Source of the DNA: Paragonimus westermani
Lineage: Eukaryota > Platyhelminthes > Trematoda > Plagiorchiida > Troglotrematidae
NCBI GenBank assembly: GCA_008508345.1
Contig: QNGE01000961.1
Coordinates: 140,940 to 204,939, forward strand
DNA: 64,000 nt
Direction: 5' to 3'
The notes under the pieces are model-generated. The model searched no databases. It was given only the letters and a program-made list of their open reading frames with translations, and had not been told where the DNA came from. The translations under genes and the position numbers were made by a program. Positions 40,670 through 52,823 of the stretch are shown here, piece after piece (the first letter of the stretch is position 1; every line of letters begins with the position of its first letter).

Positions 40670-40741
40670 TTTGTTGGAAGTATGGATATTCCGCGACCAC
40701 AAAATCGACTGGAGATTGTTTCTTCAATGAGGCGTATTAGA
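40670..40741 (+). CDS. NOS1AP-like PTB domain exon (first visible)
   Basis: A 72-bp internal exon in phase 0, preceded by a polypyrimidine acceptor (gcttttttcag) and followed by the donor gtaagt. It encodes 24 residues: FVGSMDIPRP, then QNRLEIVSSMRRIR. This is the start of the phosphotyrosine-binding (PTB/PID) fold in the NOS1AP (CAPON) family, where the cognate segment has the pattern VGS(L/M)D(V/I)PRP..R.EIV..MRRIR. NOS1AP is a cytoplasmic adaptor: its PTB domain binds partner proteins such as Dexras1, and its C-terminus binds the nNOS PDZ domain. The invertebrate relative DYC-1 acts with the dystrophin complex. Only the PTB start is visible here, so partner binding is inferred from the family. 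The preceding exon, expected to carry the N-terminal segment, was not found. Confidence 0.88.
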
Positions 40742-41182
40742 GTAAGTGGAACAGCATATTTCTTAGTATACTTTCAACAGTTGATTAACATTATCAATAA
40801 ATTTAGTGTACAACTCCGTAATTACAGTAACCCTGAGTTATCTTAAGTTGTGACTAAAATATGTTTATACATGTTACAGTATGGACAAGTTAATTTTGTG
40901 CCCTGGAATCATTTTTGTAACTTGCGTCCCGTATTCAACCGTCAAAGGACATGATAACATCTATGCATGCGACTTGTTGCTCATATTAAAACAAGCGCAA
41001 CAAAAAATGATTTTTTTAAATGTTGAGTTGCGTTAAAACACAGGAGGGGCTTTTCCACACAAGCTGATTATGTCCCCGCAAGCTAGGCTATACTGTTTTG
41101 ACCAGAATGAGGCCTCACCTCACAGTCAGATAACCCAGCTGTTGATACTCATTGTTGCATGAACTAGACTTGAAAAACGCGC

Positions 41183-41215
41183 TTTGGCGTAGGGGTAAGG
41201 TGACTGTTAGACACC
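41183..41215 (+). repeat. Possible SINE-B head trace
   Basis: 'tttggcgtaggggtaaggtg' resembles the A-box region of the SINE-B copy at 15088-15110 (gtcagtggtataggggtaa). No B box or body follows, so this is tentative. Confidence 0.25.
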
Positions 41216-41689
41216 CTTATTAAAAAGCACCAGTTACAGTATAAGGCAAAAAGTATCACTACAATATCCATACCATCATTTACTTATTACATAATAGATT
41301 ATAGTAACCACGTCAAAACTAGCCCACGTTAACTTTGGGTACTGTACAGCCTCGTTGAAGAGTAGCATGGCACCAGTCAAACGCGTAGAAACTAAAAGAA
41401 AAGCTCTCGATTTTAGGAAGATCAGCAGCTGGAAGTGGCGGTTGAAAACGACTATCTACACAGTGCGAAACGTGTCAACAAAGACACCGGTGATGCACCA
41501 GTCACAAAAAACGGGGTACATGTTAGCCACACAGAACAATGTTTAGGGTTAAGGTTTTCGTTTCCATGTAAATTGAAATGGATCTCTCGGGTAAAACTTT
41601 ACAGACCAAGATTCAGCCATAACAACCATCAATTTCGAAGGATACGGTTATTTAGATATCCCCCGAATGGTCTGCTCAATATTCTTTGT

Positions 41690-41830
41690 GTTACATTCAC
41701 ACACCGAACTGCTTGTAACCCCATCGGAGTAAAAACAGACAGTTTTAACCGGAGATTTTGTGACATTGTCAGCGTCGACGGGGTGGTTGAAGGACTGCAT
41801 TTCTCTCAGAAACTGCACTACCAGTATTTT
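41690..41830 (+). repeat. Short dispersed repeat, 'atcggagtaaaaac' copy 2
   Basis: It aligns with 47880-48010 over 'ccgaactgcttgtaacc', 'atcggagtaaaaac' and 'gttttaaccg...tttgtgac', and over the core alone with 39691-39704. A 147-codon open frame (41435-41878) crosses it. The resemblance to the 47782-48042 frame is shared nucleotide repeat, not evidence of a gene. Confidence 0.45.
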
Positions 41831-42059
41831 TCTATCAACATTTATACTGGAAAAGCGCTTATCATTGATAAGAGCTAAGAAGAACACACTTCACAGACCT
41901 GAAATCACGATGACAAGTAATGTCTTGTAACTTATATCGGTTGTGGTAGAAGATTTACCAACTTTGCTACTGACTCTACTGGTTAAAGAAAGAAAGACGA
42001 AAGCAACAACGCCAAAGAAATTAAAGAATGTCGGGACTGTGCGACACGAATCACCACAC

Positions 42060-42130
42060 CAGGGGTCCGCTCATCAGTGGTGCACATACTCGTCACGGCA
42101 AGGATTTCATTCCGAACCACACTTTCAAGA
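42060..42130 (-). repeat. SINE-B head-body junction fragment
   Basis: The minus strand reads 'gtggttcggaatgaaatcc' (B-box-like), 'ttgccgtgacgagtatgtgcac' and 'cactgatgagcgg'. This is the junction order of SINE-B (B box, ccgtggc, tgcac, ctgacgagc). The body is missing. Confidence 0.5.
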
Positions 42131-45100
42131 TGAAACAATGTGAGCTACTGCAGAAATGATCTCGTATTTAAAAGGGTCACATAGTAAGACCCAAGCACCC
42201 GGTAACGTGTATTAGTGATTAGCAAAATCCGCTGTTAGTCGTCAACAACCTGAATACGGCTAAACAAGTTCTTGATCTGTGTGAGTTCAAACTGAGAAGA
42301 ATCCCACATTTCGGAGTTGTAGATGAGATCTCACAGGAAAGTTGCCGTGTCTTCTCTGGATGCAATCGAGCAAACTGAGCGTTACTCGCGGGCAAACATG
42401 ACTCATTTCTGTTCTGATTCGGTTATGTGTCCTGATCTTAGAACCAGACAGACGGACCTTCAGTCTGTGTAGTCTGAAACGAAGATAGACGTGAACCACT
42501 GGCCTAATCTTCACTCGAGCATATTAATCGTCAACAAGACTGAAAATTAGGCGGACATACAGGTGAACCGATTCCGAGAATAATGTTGTAAGAATACGAA
42601 ATATAATAATGTGAATCTACCTGGTGAACAACAGAAGAACCAGTGTACCTCGGTTATTTTAACCAGAGCACTTCGATCGGCGACGATTTTTCACCTCTCT
42701 TAATGGAGATAAGCACCATTCTCAATTTGTTTATATGACCACGGGGATCAGGATTTCGCAATATAAATACGAAAGCAGACATACGACTCCATTCAAGGTA
42801 TATTTCGACCATAGCTTCTGGACAATTTATAGCAGGTTGTTTTAGCTTGAGTATATTTTAGCACTAAAAAGATGAAAGTATAATATTCGTTCACCGTGTA
42901 GTTTATGGTAATTTCACCGCCAGTTATAGGCACTCCGTGGAAACAGCGGTTATATCTACGGAGTGTTCATTGTCATTCACTGTGCTTACTGTCCAGCTCA
43001 CATGATTACAGGACTATTTCTGGCGGGCTTGAAATTATGAGGTTAATTCACATCGAACTTGGATGATTTTCAATTCTTCATTGATTAACCTGAGCTTAGT
43101 TGAGAAGGGCTATGCAGCTTCAGACTGCAATATGGTTTTTTGTGCGCATTAATTAGTTCACACAAAAACAGAGGATTTTAGTCAAATGTGGTAGATGGAT
43201 CCAGAACATAAGATTGCAACCGAGAGATTCATTCCCGACCTATCCTCACTCGCGATGAATACTTACGACCGCATTGTATACTAAACTCAGACCCTGCTGA
43301 CTGTCCAACCACCCACTGAATAACAACCAAAAACGACGGTCGTTCAACGGTTACCGGAAAATCACCAAAACGTTTTGTCTTGCGCGCTGTTCTGGACAAA
43401 GTTGTCTGGCAAACTGGATCACTTAGGAAAAGCAATCGTTCATGTTAATAAGGAGACCTTTGTGCGCAGAGTGAATGCATTTCATTGTATAACCTCTCTT
43501 AATGAGGGCTGGTTAAAATAATTGTGTGAGGATTACAGAACTACTGCTAGGCTCCCACCTGCAACACTGATTACACCATGAACTGCAGAAAGGAAGTGGG
43601 TTAAAAAAGTTTCGTCTCGATTTACTGAAACGGAAGTCCATAAGTGACGTTTTTCGTAAGCAATGAATCCTTAATGCATGGTAGATGTGCTATCAGACTT
43701 GGTCATATTTATTCAGTTGAATATTTGTTCATTTGGCTACGTTAAAAAGTGTACATCACAATTTATGCGAATATCGGCGTCACACAACCGGGAAGGATTA
43801 GTATGTAGCTTCGAGTTACAACAGTACAAGTCATTGAAATAAAAGGGCCTCTCTGTGGTATTTCGTTCTTTACTGAAGACCCTCGTGGGGCTAGTTACTG
43901 TTTCTCTAAGTTTACCTTGGATACGGGATCTTAACACTTGTCAACAATTTCTTCCATGAGCGGAAGGTTTCGACAAACGCTGTTCAATCTGTGGACCATA
44001 GCTCTAGTGGATAAAACGTCGGTCACAAGCAAAATATAAACGTCATCCTATCAAATTAGACCAAACAAGTAACCGTCCAATGAAGACGGAAGACACTGAC
44101 AACCTTTCACGCAGATATATGCACGGTGTTCATTCAAATACAGTTTGGTAAGAGTCTTATCATTGTTCATCCTTCACTTGAACGATAGACATTGCCAGTA
44201 CAAAGAAAGCAAGTATAGCCAAACTAGAAGCTGCATGTAAATGTCAGAGTGGTAATCTTGTCATGCACCTATTAAACTACATGGTCGCACTCATTCGCGT
44301 ACAAGATTGTCATCTTTCTTAGCTGATATCATTCCCTCTTTTACGGGTTGAAATCGATCAACCATTTGCGGTTCACTTGTAGGAGAGTAAACATGTATCA
44401 CGACCATGAAATAAACTGAGGGAGATTATTTCAGTCAGGTAGTTTTAATTATCTCTGACAAGTTAGTAGACGATTGTTTCGGCCCAAACTGAGCACATAC
44501 CGTGTAATCTCACTTACGACTCCGGAGTAAGCGTCGGCTTATGAAATGTTGGACAAAATAATTGAGGTGGGACTGGTTTTATTCTAACTATTCTAACTAT
44601 TCGGGGATAACAGCATGACGAAATTAACATTACCAAAATTCAATCGCAATTCTCCCATGCAGATATGGCTTTAGACCAGCCCAGTTCGTGAAGGAACATT
44701 AAAGTGGAGTTCCACTTTTGTTGGCGTTCATCGCCAGCGCATATACTTGTTCTAACCACAGTTTACACCTGGGCCCGCAACTGAATGCAAGGAGTGCTAT
44801 GGAATGTGTTTTGTGTTCAATTTTAACCAATGTAAATCCACAAAATTCTACCGATATCGTGATGTTTTTCTGACCACAGATTTTAAACGGGTTAATGCGC
44901 CTTCATAACGACGTGTAAATTGCGAAAAAAAATTTCTTCAAATATTTTGCCTCTAGAAGCACGCATATGAAGTCAGCTGGCCCGCAGGGACCCAACTTAG
45001 GTGACAGCGTTAGAACACGGAAGCAGGTTAAAAAATTCCATTGGGTGGTAACATGATAAGCTGACCAGTCGTGGCTCAAACCACGTGTTGCGGTGAGGCG

Positions 45101-47879
45101 AATCTAACAGAGGGGTAACAGCTCTGTCCATGAATCTTAAAACAAGATTCACGTTGGTTGGAACACGGTGAGTCACGACCGGTTGACAAAGTTATCTACA
45201 TCATCTGGTTGGTGGTCAGTATCAGACGAACACTGATCAAACGTTTCCAGTAGTCCATCGCATGCCAGAACACTGTGCCACAGAAGCTCTTAGCTTGGGA
45301 CCACTCAACCCGATATTCTTTCACTAAAATCTGCCTTCTCAGGCGTCGCGCCTATTGACGTCCCATATCAATCGAACCAATAATCGATGTACGCCATTCA
45401 CCTAGCAAATCAACATTGTGGAACGGGCCAATAGAAGCAATGCTTACTAATCGACCAGTAACGGGATTTCTCCAAAATCGGTCCGGTCGCTTACTCCATC
45501 TAACTCTATCGTCCTATGTGTAAATGTACCTGCCTGAAGATTAAGTATCGAAGACAAACACTTGCCTGCATATCTCTGTTCTCATAAGCTGATCAGCAAA
45601 ATTGTCCATATTAAAACTGATGGGGTTAAAGTAGAATTTGCGGAACATTAAAATACGACTTACAAATAAAGTTAGGAGTGGTGTCGTCGATTTGCACATG
45701 GTTAAAAAAAACTACCAGTTTACTAATTCGTTTCCGTCTACAAAATTTGGAAGCTCAAGGGCAAATGCCAGTAGGTTCGGCCGAGAGAGAAAGTACCCTT
45801 TAGGGTTTCTGTTTTGTGCCGGCACTATTGCAAAAGCAACGGTAAAGGCAAGTTGATATTAATAAATGACAAAAAATTATCAGTTGGGAACAATACCATA
45901 CTCTTCTCATATACAGGGTGACGAAAATTTGGGGATAATTTTTATATGACACTAGTAGTATGTGGTTCAATTCTACTCGAAAGTTTCTTAAATATGAATT
46001 GCTCACGCTTTGTTAGCCACCTAATTTATTAAAGTCCCATTGTTTATAAGTAGTACAAAGTTTGAGAATGTTGCTGTCGATCGTTCAACGTAGTTTCACG
46101 ATACCCACGTCCTTCCAATCGTCCACTGCTTTGTCATTGCCTAAAAACACCCCGAAATTTCTAACTCCCGTTGATCGTTATCTCAACAGTGAATTAATGT
46201 GCGAAGCATTGAATGCACCTGGAATAAGAGAATGATCGGTTCTTGAATATCCGACTATAAATCAGTAATTGGTACACCAAGTATTGGACAAACCAATTAC
46301 AAACAGTAGTCTTCATGCAACCACGTTCATGTTTTGACACAAAACGTTCTGCAACCATAGGGTCAAGGATGATTTGAATGACATACCCCGTCTTCGGAAA
46401 AAATCCTCATGCCAAATAAACACCGATATGTGAGTTGTTAATTTGGTTCAAAGCAGTGATTATGTCAGGCTGCTGAACGTCGAAGTGACCGAAAAGGTCA
46501 CTGAAAATTTCGAAAATCGGACTTTAAGAGTTATTGTACAAATATCATTCATTCATTCTTCACGACCTTCATAGTATTCCCAGAATATCGTGATAATTAG
46601 CTGCGTGATAGGTGCATCTCGATCGGCTAAATGCTGGAGCATGGCCAACACAAGATGATAGATATCAACCATAATTTAAAGCACTGCGCCAGTCATTTTT
46701 AATCAAGCTCTGAATCTTAAGCGTGAATTCCCGTAAGATAGAACAAGCGTCACTCACAGGAGGGAAATTGTTTGAACGAACACATGTTAGTTCTTCCGTG
46801 CCTAATGTGGAGTCAAGGTAGTAGCATTTAGTACGGTTGCCCAAGGCGAATGTGTGCCGAAATTCAAATTTTGATCGTGAAAATCGATGTGCATCAACTC
46901 TAACGAGCGAAACAAATTGGGCCCAGTATTTTTTTCAAGAAGATTGACGGAAGGTCTACCACCCTGAGATTAGGGCGATCAACTATGTTTTTGCAACTAC
47001 CTGGTTGGAAACCTTCACTGTCGACAAACATGGATAAATGCTCACAAACTTCAACATGGGTTGGCGAGCCACACAATAACTGGATAATTTCAAACAATTA
47101 AAACTAATTTGCTGTTCTCACAAGGTTAGTTTAGTTGGTTCAGTTGAAATGACGACGCGAAAAATTGTTAGAACAGTGTGAATGGGTTATACAGTCATTT
47201 TGGTTACCATTTCATAACACGTGTAAATCAACTGGATCCAGTTCGCATCATTAGCGGGTGACGATTCCGTGTTGGCCAATGACATCATTTATCTGCTCAT
47301 TTTTGAGGGTCTTATAATACACGTTATTCCTTTTGACTCAACGTCAAAATTTCCTTCCACAACGCTTCAAGTCTTCAGTACTGAGCAGGCTGCCTGATTG
47401 TATCGACAGGAGAAAGATTAACGGTCTGTTAACTCCAATCGATAGGCCCACGATTATTACTTCCGAAACAGGTCAAAGTCTCTGATCTCATAACACGTGC
47501 CAGGCGATATTTGAGATGACTGATGAGTAGTCGTGTATGTATCCGATTTTATGACGAATGTCACTAAGGTTTGAACGCAGTCTTCGCATTTTGGAAACGA
47601 ACTGACCGGAATGGCTTTTCAAATGCAAAAGGCTGCGATCAAGTGTGACCACTGTGAAGTTCGAAATCAACTAAATCCTTGCCTACCCACCAGCAATATT
47701 GTATGCGGTCCTCAATAGACGAGTTCCAATCAGGCGCACTAGCGAGGGATATTGTGGGTTCCTATAACATTCACATAATCAATGTATGGACGATGTTTAC
47801 CTGAAGCCAGCGAAGCAGTGAATGTCACTACATGTGAGCCAACCTTCGCCAATTTTGGAAAGGGAGTCAGGCTGTTTTC
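42131..47879. other. Intronic stretch, nothing recognised
   Basis: About 5.7 kb inside the large intron. A short hairpin (cactccgt/acggagtg) lies at 42931-42965. A minus-strand frame at 46900-47097 has an open run whose DNA resembles a B box (aaggtttccaaccagg), but no complete element could be drawn. Confidence 0.4.
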
Positions 47880-48010
47880 GCCGTCAATTCCGAACCGCTC
47901 AGCCAATGTCATCGGAGTAAAAACTGATTGTTTTGCCAATGAATGTGACTGTGCAGTTGTGGCCTGCGCTTACAGGGGGCTTGGATACACCCCTATCCAT
48001 TTCTGCAAAA
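47880..48010 (+). repeat. Short dispersed repeat, copy 3
   Basis: It contains 'gtcatcggagtaaaaactg' and aligns with 41690-41830 on both sides of that core ('ccgaaccgctc' and 'gttttgcca...tgtgact'). The family is unknown. It is too short to decide its class. Confidence 0.45.
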
Positions 48011-49610
48011 ACATCGGGCCAGTGCATTCTATTCTGATATGATGGGTCATTTCGACGCAATAAGGCGTTCTGGGGCATGTAGATATCCTGTTACACCATA
48101 ATTTGCTTCATTTTGTCTTCATCACTAAAGGTTACATGCGATGGCCTTGGGAAATTGCTGTTACTGGGATCGATTGTTGGAAAGCTTCAGTGGATTGAAT
48201 GGCAGTTAATTTAATACCTTGGCTAGAATGCACGCTTCAGTAGTTGTGTTTTTCAATTTGTCAGTTGTCAGGACACCTGTGTACTATCGCATGTTGACCT
48301 CATGTCACGGGTCAGATGCTCTATCAGCCTCTCCTATGGACCCTAAGCTTTGAGGCATTGGGGTTGATGGTAGGCTAGTAGATGAATGATCTGATAAGAA
48401 CGAAAGCATAGTTGACCGCCGAACAGCCGCGTACCGTTGATCATTTCGAATTAATATTTTAGGTCACTAATAGACCTGTTTGGTATGTCCTCCAAACAGA
48501 ATGTTGAATCCGGTGACACGGAACGCTTTAAGCCGACCGACTTGTCCGTTTCAGTCACACTCTACAGAATGTGCACCTAACCATGATCTGGTTTCCGGAA
48601 CCAAACTGACATCAATATCGTGAAGCTCACAGATGCAGCAATTAATCGGATGGCTATGGCTGACAAGTATAGTACCTAAGTGATCCGGGCTCGCCTGAGT
48701 TTGATTAATTTGGGCGAGATTGTTGGTTCTTCGTTTCTATGTATGTCAGAAAGTGTGTGTAAGATGTTCCAGGTCTAATGACTGGAATTAAGACCAGTTA
48801 TAACGTGGTAAGTGTAAGGTAATTCTTCTTCCTCTCTTCTATTGGCAAATAAGGTTTAGGTAGGCAGCGGTCTTTCTTGTCTTCTTATTAGGGAAATTTC
48901 CCAAAAGATGTTGATCAGAATTAAGCGGCTGTAAGAGGGGTTTATTGGATTAGGCAGAAGTACTCCAACTTCGAAATCTCTGGTAGTAAGTGAGGCATTC
49001 TGGTACTGTTTTTTGTATCTGGAATTTTCACATCAGATCTGCGAATGAACTTGGTTTAGCCGTGGTTTAAATGTTCAGAGCACACCAACGTGACTTCATA
49101 TTAGTACACTGTACGTGCATGGTAAATGTGAAGGAAGTAGTCTAGGCCTAATAACCTCCTGTGGTTGTTTACTCGGTCGTCGGCAATTTAGGTTAGACGG
49201 TACAAAGCCCGTCCAAACTGATAGTTGAGCTGTAAATGGCCTACAACGTTGGCGTGTAAAAATAACTAGTCACCGTGGCAAACGTGACCCAGGGGACTGA
49301 GAAGAGTTATACTATCGACGAACGTTAATCTAACAGCGTTCTCTAGTATATTCTATCTAATCTACCAAAGTTGGTCATCCAGAAGAATGCTAATCTTGTT
49401 AAAGCTACCAGAGCGCAACAGCATACGGGTATACAACAAAGGCAGTTTCTTTGCCGTGACAGTCAAACGGTATACCTCACTCACCGAAGTGACGCAGTGC
49501 TAGCTAAAGTTCAATCGGGCTTCAGTGCCAGGGTGATGTGAGGCTGAATGGATTCAAAGCTGACTGATTATTTGGGTACTGATATGTTCGCCGAGCTTGG
49601 CATTTAGGTT

Positions 49611-49650
49611 GCAAACGTTTCATCACCAGGCGAGGTGACATCATCAGTGC
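49611..49650 (-). ncRNA. Hammerhead-like motif, mirror copy
   Basis: Reverse-complement counterpart of 49685-49724 in the left arm. The CTGATGA box lies at 49641-49647 on the minus strand and the GAAA box at about 49618-49621. The helix II loop differs by one base (tcgcct here). The same caveats apply. If both strands are transcribed, each RNA would carry one sense motif plus its antisense and could fold on itself instead. Confidence 0.45.
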
Positions 49651-49684
49651 GTAAGTGTTTCAAAATATACGCTGAAACACTTAC

Positions 49685-49724
49685 GCACTGATGATGTCAC
49701 CTCCCCTGGTGATGAAACGTTTGC
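49685..49724 (+). ncRNA. Hammerhead-ribozyme-like motif
   Basis: Helix I: gca (49685-49687) with tgc (49722-49724), 3 bp. The conserved CTGATGA box is at 49688-49694, followed by one extra t. Helix II: gtcacc (49696-49701) with ggtgat (49708-49713) including one G-U pair, and a 6-base loop. The GAAA box is at 49714-49717. Helix III would be the self-complementary ACGT (49717-49720), followed by T (49721) as the cleavage position (GUU triplet). So short a helix III is known from dimeric hammerheads. The extra base beside helix II and the short helix I are departures, so activity is uncertain. Confidence 0.5.
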
Positions 49725-52700
49725 AACCTAAATGCCAAGCTCGGCGAACATATCAATACCAAAACCATCAACCCGAGCTACAAACAACACCACCACTGTT
49801 CCCAACCATCTGACTGATTATCTCTACAAACTTATCGGTGTAACTATACGGAGCGTATATTTTGACAACCGCAAGGTGTAACTCACTTTTTCCGAACTTG
49901 AAAGTTTAACAGTTCTGTTCAGAAGTCTTGAATCTGTGTGTATCCTAAAGATATCCGGTTAACCGAGAGCTTGGTGATTCTGGATGACAAAAATGATACT
50001 TAAAGTATATGTTACCGGTAGATGTCACTGACTCTTCTGATAATGTAAAATGTGAGACCCGCGGTTCCGTATGCATACAGTCTACAGTTTCTCTACAATG
50101 TAAGTTAGGCCATTGTGGATAAAGTATATTTTCTATACGCGAGTTGTTTGTCATCAATGATGAGTATGAATAGAATATGTGACCTCATTGATTCTTCAAT
50201 TTAGGCCCAAAATGTGTATTACAAATAGCTCTTATTTAAAATGAATCAAACATCATCAGCAACTGATCGTGGTTCTTGCATTGCCATACATCTTCCAACA
50301 TACCGTCTCTCCGAAAAGAAGCATTGCTGACGGGTTGTAACAACGAGGAAACTTAAGTATGGCTCTTCTTTTCGAATATGCTGGAGGAAAAACATCCGCG
50401 TATATTTTTTCCGACTTGGTTTCCACTTCCTTCTGATGGCGTATTTCAAATCATATTGCTCCAATATTCTCCTTCACACTTATTCTTCACAATCTCAGCC
50501 GAATTGACGTAGACTCCAACTGATGAAAATGATGGTAGTCTTAGATATAAAAATGCTTTTTTGGAACCAACCTAGAATTCAATCAGCAAACGACTTACTG
50601 GCATGCAATGGATGTAAACGAGTGCAGACTTGAGAACTGCAATGGTTCCGCTGGTTGTGTCATTGATTATAATCTTTATCACACGCTAAACCTCGCTATG
50701 AGCGCAAATAACAATTTATTATAAGATTTCAGGTAAAATGCTTATTTGGTACATTGGAAACAGAGCAACAAAATTTTGTGAGGCTCTGTTGGTTGTGAAA
50801 AACAGCCCGATACCTAACCCGTTCACCATGGGAATAATTTATTCGATCAAATTTCAAAGAATTGAACGTACTCGTGTAACTCACTATTGTATCACAGTGC
50901 AATAATCAGCCAGAGTAAACAACGTAAAAGTTAACAAATACTCCCACAGGCTTTTAACCGGTAACAGTTAATATTTAACACTTTACCGTTTAATAGTGCG
51001 TGTCCAGCTTATGATCGCTGGCTAAAAACCGGTTTTTACATAGTGAACACCCGTTGATCTTGCCTTCACTCCAAAACACACGTCCAAGCTATCCAAGCAA
51101 CTGTCCTAAGTGTTGCGCAGAACCTTGTGTTGCTCGAAAAAGTGTGCATATCTTTGTGTGACAAGGGACCCTGGTATGCACTCCAAAAATCGCGGTAAAC
51201 ACCCGTTACTCGGTGCTTGTCTTTTACATTCACTCATACACGTGTAAAAAGTTGTGTTCATATTCCATGTGGACGCACCTGGAACCTGACTGCCGAAGCA
51301 CGCAATTCCATTAAATAGCTCCCGAAGTAGAGTGACTGCAACAAACCCACAGTCTGTTTTCATTGAAAAAAGTGGTGATAACCAGAATGGTGGAAGATGG
51401 TTTATATGAGCGAACTCCGAATAAGAGGATAAGCACGAGACTGTAACTTGTCAAAACGTGTAGAATTCTCCCCGTAAAACATGTAATATTTACTTTGACA
51501 AACCACACCAATCGAACCAATACAAAATCGTTGTCAACTTCTTTTACAAAGATAAAGTTTCGCACACTACTCATGCACGGTTGACATGTAACCAGGGATA
51601 ACAGAACCAGTTGAATTATTCGTTGACTAATTGGTTTGCTTCGTCAGTGAACATAGTACTTGGCAAAATATGCTGCTCATTGTAGAAAGCAAACTTTCAT
51701 GACAGTAATATAATCGGTACACAAAAGCGTGATGGACGTTAGTTTGCTTTATTGCCACTAAAAATCCATCCATTCACCCCGTCATTAGCGGTTCGGTAAT
51801 CATACTCAATGTGTACTTCTGAACGCAGTTATCGGAAATCTGATGGTTTGCCATATTTGACATGCACAACTCTTAGAGATCATGTATTTCTCGAATAAGA
51901 TGATAGTTTTCAGTTACACAACTCAACACATATTATGGTACGACCTAGAAAACAACGTTGTGGATAGGACACGACGTTATATTCTACTTCACAAATCCCA
52001 CTCGTTACCAAATGAGCTAAGAGGGCGACTGAACCCGTCGGAAACCCTAAAACTTATAAGTCCAGTCTAAGGGTAATGATATTGCCTAAGTATATGAACG
52101 TAGTGGTACATGCTATAAAAGTTACTTACAACTTGAATCCTGCCTTTTCTCCGAAGAATTTTTCAAATTATGTTCCGGCTTTGAATGTACTTTGATGAGC
52201 ACACGTCTTACAAGTCAGTCACGCGTGAAATTTCATTGTCTTCTTATCTTCTAATGAGAAGGGAGTACCGAATTGTTGAAACTTTCTGTAACTAGCACCT
52301 GACCTAAACACCGTACGTCGAACAATCCTAGGGTGTACCGAAGAGTACGCGTAACTTGATAACACCTGTCTCCTGCTGGATACAACGTTCTCTTACAGCT
52401 TGAATACGTTCTAGTAACAGGACAGTTGCTTTACATAAGAGCACTTAAATTACAGCTATCAACTTTCTGTCACAAATTACGGTAAGCCGATTAAAATTGT
52501 GAAATACTCACGGTTTTATCCTTTGTTCCGAGTTTACAAACGATCTTTTTGTTATTTAGCCGGGCGTTTATTGCGATACGATAAGAATTCCCATATGATA
52601 GGAAAGACATAAATTATCTAGATGGGTGGAGGTTGAAAATTATGCAGCGGTCTGCAGTCCACTTGGAAAGATGAGTTTTTCGTAGGTGCATCAGATTGAC

Positions 52701-52823
52701 ACTCGTGTTTGAAATGTACGTAAAGTTGGTTTCAGATGGTTCATGTTTGCTTGTATTCTAGTAGGTAGCTCGCAATCGCCCGGCAGCGGTCTAACAGCTT
52801 CACAGCGGTAGGCTTAGTGAATC

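Larger units (their letters stand above)
49571..49764. mobile_element. Near-perfect fold-back element, Penelope-type terminal sequence suspected
   Basis: Two 92-bp arms (49571-49662 and 49673-49764) are exact inverse complements except for about three positions. They flank a 10-base spacer (aaatatacgc). A single-stranded copy would fold into one long hairpin. Each arm, read inward to outward, contains CTGATGA, a stem-loop, then GAAACGTT: on the plus strand at 49688-49721, on the minus strand at 49614-49647. This is the core layout of hammerhead ribozymes, which are known in the terminal repeats of Penelope-like retroelements. Likely origin: two terminal repeats joined in inverted orientation. 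It is far better preserved than any other repeat in the window. Confidence 0.85.

Noticed and set aside
41435..48042. Related small proteins sharing 'IGVKTD'
   Set aside because: The similarity follows a short shared DNA repeat and the frames differ otherwise. There is no support for coding.
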